Assembly (NCBI RefSeq): GCF_001758195.1
Contig: NZ_MASR01000001.1
Span: forward strand, 62,001-126,000
Direction of reading: 5' to 3'
Source: Pseudohongiella acticola
Lineage (GTDB): Bacteria; Pseudomonadota; Gammaproteobacteria; Pseudomonadales; Pseudohongiellaceae
Length of the DNA: 64,000 bases
Every line of letters starts with the position of its first letter. Positions within the stretch are counted from its first letter, which is position 1. The notes beneath the pieces were generated by a model. It saw nothing but the letters and a program-made list of their open reading frames with translations, searched no databases and had not been told where the DNA came from. Position numbers and translations under genes: made by a program. Of this stretch, positions 58,344 through 64,000 are shown piece after piece.

Positions 58344-59445
58344 ACCTGAATCCGCATTGCCCAAACGTATCGCACTGATCAACCCAACCAAATTTCTGGG
58401 CAATCTACTGCTCGCCGGTGGCCTGATGCAGGCCTTGTGCCAGGCCTGTCAGCAACAGGGCGTGGCGCTGCTGGTGGTCTTGGATGCTTCATTTAAGGAG
58501 TTATTGGCTGATGCCTTGCCGGGGGCGCAGATAGTGTATTATCCGCGCCGAGAACTGAGTCGTGGCGTCACTTTCAACAGCGCACGCCTGTGGCTGGACT
58601 GTGTACGGCAGATTCGTGCGTTTGCACCCGAACTGGCGTTTACCATAGAAGAAGATTCGGTATGTCATCGGTTGACGCACTTTTCGGGCGCAAAGCACAA
58701 GGTCAGCAGCACCGTGCACCGGTATCAATGGGGTTTTGATCAGGTGTTGGATATTCCGCGCAGCGGTCGCCAGATGGGTGAGGAAGGCATCTGGTACAGC
58801 TTTCGGGATGTCTTCAGCGCCCTGGATCTGCCAGTAGCCCCGTCTCTGAAGCCTGACGGGCATGTGGTGCCGGCCTATGTCAGATTGACACCGCCGCCCC
58901 CGGGGCCAGTGCTGACGGAGCGCCTGACGGCAGCGGGGGTTGAGCTGAATGCACCGATTGCTGTGCTGCATGCTGGTGCCAGTAAGCATTACAAGCAGTG
59001 GCCTGTGAATCTGTTTGCAGAACTGGCGACGCAATTGGTCGGGCAGGGCTACCAACTGCTGCTGATTGGCGCGGGTAAACGCGATGCGGCGGTGAATGAG
59101 GCAATAACACAGGCATTGTCGGCGGTGGCAGTGTCGGGTATTAATCTGTGCAATGAATTGTCACTGGCCGAACTTGCGTCATTGTTGACCTGTGTTGATG
59201 TGATGGTTGGCAATGACAGCGGCCCCTCTCATCTGGCGTCGGCTCTGGGTGTTCGCGGCGTAGTGATTTTCGGGCCCACTGACCTCGCTATCTGGCGCCC
59301 GCTGGGCGGCCAGACGACGGCACTCCAGCAAAAACAGGTATGCGCACACAATTGCACGCGTCACCGCTGTGACCAACAGTATGCCTGTCTGCAGGCGATT
59401 ACCCCTGATCAGGTAATGACAGTACTGACAACGAATTCGCTCTAA
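58324..59445 (+). CDS. glycosyltransferase family 9 (heptosyltransferase-like)
   Basis: The 373-aa protein has the GT9 layout: N-terminal [20 protein letters not shown], then [20 protein letters not shown] and [20 protein letters not shown] followed by IFGPTD, the donor-binding region of ADP-heptose:LPS heptosyltransferases. It probably adds a sugar to LPS core or another envelope glycan. ATG 58324 has GGGA 8 bases upstream and lies inside the 3' end of the cyclase gene. rmlB follows 40 bp later. Confidence 0.88.
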   Translation: MPSAPSKPESALPKRIALINPTKFLGNLLLAGGLMQALCQACQQQGVALLVVLDASFKELLADALPGAQIVYYPRRELSRGVTFNSARLWLDCVRQIRAFAPELAFTIEEDSVCHRLTHFSGAKHKVSSTVHRYQWGFDQVLDIPRSGRQMGEEGIWYSFRDVFSALDLPVAPSLKPDGHVVPAYVRLTPPPPGPVLTERLTAAGVELNAPIAVLHAGASKHYKQWPVNLFAELATQLVGQGYQLLLIGAGKRDAAVNEAITQALSAVAVSGINLCNELSLAELASLLTCVDVMVGNDSGPSHLASALGVRGVVIFGPTDLAIWRPLGGQTTALQQKQVCAHNCTRHRCDQQYACLQAITPDQVMTVLTTNSL

Positions 59446-59485
59446 CATGAAGGCAGAAGCAAATGCAGAACAAAAGGACACGAAC

Positions 59486-60592
59486 ATGAATGCAGATACG
59501 GCCGCGGCCGCAGGTGGCGCAAAGCTGACGCAGGACAGCATTCGCATTCTGGTGACAGGTGGTGCCGGGTTTATCGGCTCCGCTGTGGTGCGTCATATTA
59601 TCCAGCATACCGGCGATAGCGTGCTTAATCTGGATAAACTGACTTACGCTGGCAATCTGGACTCGCTGGCTGATGTTAGTGAAGATGCCCGCTACGAGTT
59701 TGCACAGGTCGACATCTGCGACCGCGCAGCGCTGGATGCGCTGTTGGCGCGCTACCAGCCGGCAGCGGTCATGCATTTGGCGGCTGAAAGTCATGTAGAT
59801 CGCTCCATTGACGGTCCGGCAGCATTCATCGAAACCAATATTGTGGGTACGTATACCTTGCTGGAGGCTGTTCGCGCCTACTGGTCAGCGCTGCCCGCAG
59901 TCGATCGCTCGGCGTTTCGCTTTCATCATATTTCCACTGACGAAGTATATGGCGACCTGGATGGCCCGGAAGACCTGTTTACCGAGACTACGGCCTATGC
60001 TCCGAGTTCACCGTATTCAGCCAGCAAGGCCAGCTCGGATCATCTGGTGCGGGCATGGCGGCGAACTTACGGTCTGCCGGTACTGGTGACCAACTGCTCC
60101 AATAACTACGGCCCCTATCATTTTCCGGAGAAGCTGATTCCTCATGTCATTCTGAAAGCGATGCAGGGCGAGCCATTGCCGGTTTACGGCGACGGCTCCC
60201 AGGTGCGCGACTGGCTGCACGTGGAGGACCATGCCCGTGCACTGCATACCGTGCTGAGGCGGGGCGAGGTTGGCGAGACCTACAATATTGGTGGCCATAA
60301 CGAGAAACGCAATATCGACGTGGTCAAGGCAATCTGCACGCTTCTTGATGAACTGCACCCGCAGTCGCCGGTGACGCCGCATGAGCAATTGATCACCTTC
60401 GTCAAGGACAGACCGGGCCATGACCTGCGTTATGCCATCGACGCCGGCAAGATTGCCCGTGAGCTGGGCTGGACGCCAGACGAGACCTTTGACACTGGCT
60501 TGCGTAAAACGGTGCAATGGTATCTGGAGAATCCGCGCTGGTGGCAGCGGGTACTGAGTGGCGACTATCAATTGCAGCGCCTGGGTTCCTGA
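59486..60592 (+). CDS. rmlB: dTDP-glucose 4,6-dehydratase
   Basis: The 368-aa SDR enzyme makes dTDP-4-keto-6-deoxyglucose for rhamnose and other deoxysugars. It has the NAD motif [29 protein letters not shown], the active-site [20 protein letters not shown] (Tyr-x3-Lys) and [17 protein letters not shown]. The ATG at 59486 has AAAGGA 7 bases upstream; ATG 59447 lacks one. The other rhamnose genes (rmlA, rmlC, rmlD) are not in the window. Confidence 0.94.
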   Translation: MNADTAAAAGGAKLTQDSIRILVTGGAGFIGSAVVRHIIQHTGDSVLNLDKLTYAGNLDSLADVSEDARYEFAQVDICDRAALDALLARYQPAAVMHLAAESHVDRSIDGPAAFIETNIVGTYTLLEAVRAYWSALPAVDRSAFRFHHISTDEVYGDLDGPEDLFTETTAYAPSSPYSASKASSDHLVRAWRRTYGLPVLVTNCSNNYGPYHFPEKLIPHVILKAMQGEPLPVYGDGSQVRDWLHVEDHARALHTVLRRGEVGETYNIGGHNEKRNIDVVKAICTLLDELHPQSPVTPHEQLITFVKDRPGHDLRYAIDAGKIARELGWTPDETFDTGLRKTVQWYLENPRWWQRVLSGDYQLQRLGS

Positions 60593-60729
60593 GCCAGCCC
60601 GACAAGCAAGCAACGTAGAAGTGACGTATAATTCGCGTCTTCGAACGAATCAATATCTGACAACCAACCTGTGTTCACACGCGGGACCGCGGCAAGGCCC
60701 CGGCTTTAAACGATGTGATGGGAGAAACC

Positions 60730-62880
60730 ATGAGTATGATATATCAAGGCAAGGCAATTACCGTGGAACAACTGGCGTCCGGCATAGCCCGCCTTTGTTT
60801 CGATATGCCCCAGTCTCCCGTCAATGTGTTTAATCGTCTGATGCTGGATGATCTGCGCGATGCCATCTCGGCGGTGGCCGCCAGTGAGGCGAGGGGGCTG
60901 TTGTGTTGCAGTGCCAAACAGACTTTTCTGGTCGGTGCCGATATCAAGGAGTTCACTGAATATTTTAAGCAGAGCGAGGCGGAGCTGCTGGACTGGTGCG
61001 AGCGAACCAACGCAGTGTTCAACGCGGTCGAGGACCTGTCGATTCCCAGCGTGACCGCCATCAATGGCATGGCGTTGGGCGGTGGTCTGGAGATGTGTCT
61101 GGCCACGGATTTCCGGGTGGCTGCCGAGTCGGCTGTACTGGGTTTCCCTGAAGTCAATCTGGGCATATGCCCTGGCTTTGGCGGCACCGTGCGGGCGCCG
61201 CGCCTGATGGACGCAGATACTGCCATTGACTGGGTACGCAGCGGCAAACCGGTGAAGGCACACCAGGCGTTGACGGATGGCGCCGTCGACTCAGTGGTCA
61301 GCGATGACATGCTGGAGGATGCTGCGCTGGAAATGCTGGAACAGGCCATCAGCGGTGAACTGGATGTGGCTGATCGACGCGCCCAGAAAACAGGCGAACT
61401 GCCGTTGACTGCCGGAGAGATCAAAAAAGTCTTTACCGAAGGTCTGGCGCGAACCAGAAAAGATGCCGGAGACAACTATCCAGCCGCCGCCACCGCGGTT
61501 GAAGCGATGTGGAAAGCCGCTGACAAAAACCGCGCTCTCGCATTGATGCATGAGCACCAGGCGTTTGTGACGCTGGCTCGTGGCACTGTTGCCGGGAACC
61601 TGGTGCAGCTTTTCCTGAATGAGCAATTTCTCAAGGGGCGTGCCAAAAAACAGGCGGCCAGCGCACAACCGGTCAGACAGGCAGCCGTCATGGGTGCGGG
61701 CATTATGGGGGGTGGCATTGCCTATCAGTCGGCCTTGCGTGGCACGCCCATTATCATGAAAGACATCGCCCAGGAAGGGCTTGATCTGGGGTTGGGGGAA
61801 GCCGACAAACTGTTGAACAAACAGGTTGAGCGTGGGCGCATGCAGCGCAGCAAAGCAGACAAGGTGATGAGTGCGATCACGCCTGCGCTTGATTACAGTG
61901 GTTTTGACAAAGTCGATATCATCGTGGAAGCGGTCGTAGAAAACCCAAAGGTCAAAAAAATGGTGCTGGCCGAGGTTGAACAACTTGTGCCGGAATCAAC
62001 GGTACTGACCTCCAATACGTCCACGATCTCGATCAGTCTGCTGGCGCAGGCACTGGCGCGGCCAGAAAATTTCTGTGGCATGCACTTTTTTAACCCTGTG
62101 CCGCTGATGCCGTTAGTGGAAGTCATACGCGGCGAAAAAACCGGTGACCTGGCGGTGGCACAGACAGTCGCTTATGCCCTGTCGCTGGGTAAATCGCCGA
62201 TTGTGGTTAATGACTGCCCCGGGTTCCTGGTCAATCGAATCCTGTTTCCCTATTTTGGCGCGTTTTGTCAATTGCTTCATGATGGTGTTGATTTCCGCAT
62301 TATCGACAAGGTCATGGAAAACTTCGGTTGGCCCATGGGGCCTGCCTATCTGCTGGATGTGGTGGGGATCGATACCGCATCACATTGTATGGCAGTGATG
62401 GCGGAAGGTTTCCCCGATCGCATGACATATGATTTCACCACTGCCATTGATCATCTGTATGAGGCGGGCAGTTATGGTCAGAAAAATGGTAAAGGCTTCT
62501 ATCAGTATGAGCAGAGCAGCAGCGGACGGCCGGTCAAAGTATTTGATGAGGCCATCCTGACCACGCTTAAGCCATTGCAGCGTGAGAATGCTGGCGCGGT
62601 CAGTGAGCAGGCCATCTGTGAACGCATGATGGTTGCTCTGTGCCTGGAGGCGGTGCGTTGCCTTGAGGATGGCATTGTCAGCTCTGCTGCCGAAGTCGAC
62701 ATGGGGCTGCTAATGGGGCTGGGTTATCCGCGCTTCCGTGGCGGTGCCTTGCGCTATATCGATAACATGGGCGTCGCAGCGTTCTGCGAGATGGCGGATC
62801 AATATGCCGACCTGGGCCCGCTGTATCAACCGACCCCTGCGCTGCGCGAAATGGCGTCACAGAACAAAACGTTTTACTGA
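60730..62880 (+). CDS. fadB: fatty acid oxidation complex subunit alpha FadB
   Basis: The 716-aa bifunctional enzyme combines enoyl-CoA hydratase ([38 protein letters not shown]) and 3-hydroxyacyl-CoA dehydrogenase ([36 protein letters not shown] with catalytic His, [15 protein letters not shown]). It starts [15 protein letters not shown], like FadB, with GGGAG 6 bases upstream. A TATAAT at 60627 lies about 100 bp upstream. The usual partner fadA does not follow; ttcA does. Confidence 0.96.
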   Translation: MSMIYQGKAITVEQLASGIARLCFDMPQSPVNVFNRLMLDDLRDAISAVAASEARGLLCCSAKQTFLVGADIKEFTEYFKQSEAELLDWCERTNAVFNAVEDLSIPSVTAINGMALGGGLEMCLATDFRVAAESAVLGFPEVNLGICPGFGGTVRAPRLMDADTAIDWVRSGKPVKAHQALTDGAVDSVVSDDMLEDAALEMLEQAISGELDVADRRAQKTGELPLTAGEIKKVFTEGLARTRKDAGDNYPAAATAVEAMWKAADKNRALALMHEHQAFVTLARGTVAGNLVQLFLNEQFLKGRAKKQAASAQPVRQAAVMGAGIMGGGIAYQSALRGTPIIMKDIAQEGLDLGLGEADKLLNKQVERGRMQRSKADKVMSAITPALDYSGFDKVDIIVEAVVENPKVKKMVLAEVEQLVPESTVLTSNTSTISISLLAQALARPENFCGMHFFNPVPLMPLVEVIRGEKTGDLAVAQTVAYALSLGKSPIVVNDCPGFLVNRILFPYFGAFCQLLHDGVDFRIIDKVMENFGWPMGPAYLLDVVGIDTASHCMAVMAEGFPDRMTYDFTTAIDHLYEAGSYGQKNGKGFYQYEQSSSGRPVKVFDEAILTTLKPLQRENAGAVSEQAICERMMVALCLEAVRCLEDGIVSSAAEVDMGLLMGLGYPRFRGGALRYIDNMGVAAFCEMADQYADLGPLYQPTPALREMASQNKTFY

Positions 62881-62905
62881 TTTTTTATTGCCTGGAGTTG
62901 TTACG

Positions 62906-63766
62906 TTGTTAAGTCAAATAGAGCAAGAGCAAGTGGTGCAGGCGCGCACGGACGAACAGCGGCTGAATCGCAGTCGCAAAAATCTTCGCCGTGATGTGGG
63001 TCGGGCCATTGCCGATTTCAACATGATTGAGGACGGTGATCTGGTCATGGTTTGTCTGTCTGGTGGCAAGGACTCCTACACCATGCTCGATATTCTGTTG
63101 CACCTGCAGAAACATGCACCGATTCATTTTGACATAAAGGCCGTCAACCTCGACCAGAAGCAGCCTGATTTTCCCGAGCATGTGCTGCCAGAGTACCTGG
63201 ATAAGCTCGGTGTTGATTACCATATTCTGGAGCAGGACACGTTTTCGATTGTTAAGGAAAAAACGCCGGAAGGAAAAACCTTCTGCGGTTTGTGTTCACG
63301 TCTGCGACGAGGCAGTCTTTATACCTATGCGCGCCAGATAGGCGCCAACAAGATTGCTCTGGGGCACCACCGTGATGACATCGTGGAAACCCTGTTTCTG
63401 AATATGTTTTTTGGTGGCAAGCTTAAGGCCATGCCGCCCAAGCTGCTGAGTGATGACAAGCAGAATGTGGTGATCAGGCCGCTCGCGTACTGCAGCGAAA
63501 AGGAAGTGGCAAAATACGCCCGGTTGAGCGGGTTTCCAATTATTCCGTGTAATCTGTGCGGTACTCAGGACAACATGCAACGGCAGGAAATGAAAGCAAT
63601 GCTGCAGACCTGGGAGAAACAGTACCCGGGTCGCATTGATAATATTTTTCGCAGCATTGCTCACATTGAGCCGTCACAGTTGGCTGACACGCGCCTGTTT
63701 CCGTTTCGTGACCTGCGCCGCGATGACGACACCTTGCAGCGTATCAATGCTGTGAACGTGGCTTGA
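62906..63766 (+). CDS. ttcA: tRNA 2-thiocytidine biosynthesis protein TtcA
   Basis: The 286-aa ATP- and iron-sulfur-dependent enzyme thiolates C32 of tRNA. It has the PP-loop [16 protein letters not shown], the cluster-binding [10 protein letters not shown] and [13 protein letters not shown], and [13 protein letters not shown]. The preferred start is TTG at 62906 with GGAG 8 bases upstream; the frame remains open far upstream inside fadB, but those residues are not TtcA-like. Confidence 0.95.
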   Translation: MLSQIEQEQVVQARTDEQRLNRSRKNLRRDVGRAIADFNMIEDGDLVMVCLSGGKDSYTMLDILLHLQKHAPIHFDIKAVNLDQKQPDFPEHVLPEYLDKLGVDYHILEQDTFSIVKEKTPEGKTFCGLCSRLRRGSLYTYARQIGANKIALGHHRDDIVETLFLNMFFGGKLKAMPPKLLSDDKQNVVIRPLAYCSEKEVAKYARLSGFPIIPCNLCGTQDNMQRQEMKAMLQTWEKQYPGRIDNIFRSIAHIEPSQLADTRLFPFRDLRRDDDTLQRINAVNVA

Positions 63767-63785
63767 ACGAGTCGCTGAGGATTTC

Positions 63786-63992
63786 ATGGAAATACCCTGG
63801 CAGCGATTGTCGGATGACGTACTTGACAGTGTGATTGAAGAGTTTGTCAGCCGTGAAGGCACCGAGTACGGCGCCGAAGACTATACACTGGCAGAGAAGG
63901 TTGCGCAGGTGCGTCTGCAATTGCGACGCGGCGAGGCAGTGATTGATTTTGATCCGGATACCGAGACCTGCCACCTGATCGCACGCCCCTGA
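63786..63992 (+). CDS. yheU: YheU/UPF0270 family small protein
   Basis: The 68-aa acidic protein starts MEIPWQRLSDDVLDSVIEEF, with SREGTEYGAEDYTL and LRRGEAVIDFDP, the conserved pattern of the UPF0270 family. No function is established. It follows ttcA by 19 bp, probably in the same transcript. Confidence 0.93.
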   Translation: MEIPWQRLSDDVLDSVIEEFVSREGTEYGAEDYTLAEKVAQVRLQLRRGEAVIDFDPDTETCHLIARP

Positions 63993-64000
63993 GCATTTGT

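Overview
The window is chromosomal DNA from a gammaproteobacterium, probably a marine, heterotrophic, aerobic lineage related to the Pseudomonas/Cellvibrio side of the class. This placement is an inference from gene order and protein sequence, not from a search. The core is a long, nearly unbroken plus-strand run in an order known from pseudomonads and relatives: rpsB-tsf-pyrH-frr-uppS-cdsA-dxr-rseP-bamA-skp-lpxD-fabZ-lpxA-lpxB-rnhB-dnaE-accA-tilS-pyrG-kdsA-eno-ftsB-ispD-ispF-truD-pcm-(DUF368)-nlpD-rpoS, then fdxA and mutS on the minus strand, then cinA-recA-recX. These genes cover translation, isoprenoid and undecaprenyl carrier synthesis, phospholipid and lipid A assembly, outer-membrane protein biogenesis, DNA replication and repair, and stress response.

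Layout. 1-1255: start of a TonB-dependent receptor, cut by the window edge. 1256-2329: mostly non-coding, with a 48-codon gene and a degenerate repeat. 2330-8936: a tightly coupled minus-strand operon, ylqF-like GTPase, rapA and an M16C (PreP-like) metallopeptidase. 9087-11711: bolA, a Bax-like glucosaminidase and a lipoprotein polysaccharide deacetylase, punctuated by two near-perfect REP-like palindromes. 12149-44017: the core run. 44049-47144: fdxA and mutS. 47303-51667: a three-gene accessory unit (TonB-dependent receptor, OmpR-type regulator, histidine kinase) between mutS and cinA. 51839-54072: cinA-recA-recX with a clear LexA box. 54107-58343: a minus-strand unit of cupredoxin-like protein, DUF3034 protein and lipoprotein truncated hemoglobin, divergent from a membrane class III adenylate cyclase. 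58324-63992: a family 9 glycosyltransferase, rmlB, fadB, ttcA and yheU.

No rRNA, tRNA, CRISPR array, prophage or intact insertion sequence was seen. The accessory signals of most interest are the lipoprotein hemoglobin/DUF3034/cupredoxin unit next to an adenylate cyclase; a pyrG leader whose predicted 5' end pairs with the Shine-Dalgarno sequence, like the nucleotide-sensing pyrC leader of E. coli; the receptor-regulator-kinase insertion; a family of GGGGACGGAGGGAATACTTT palindromes; and a CRP-like site in front of rpoS. All motif matches were made by eye, and no alignment, folding or database search was run.
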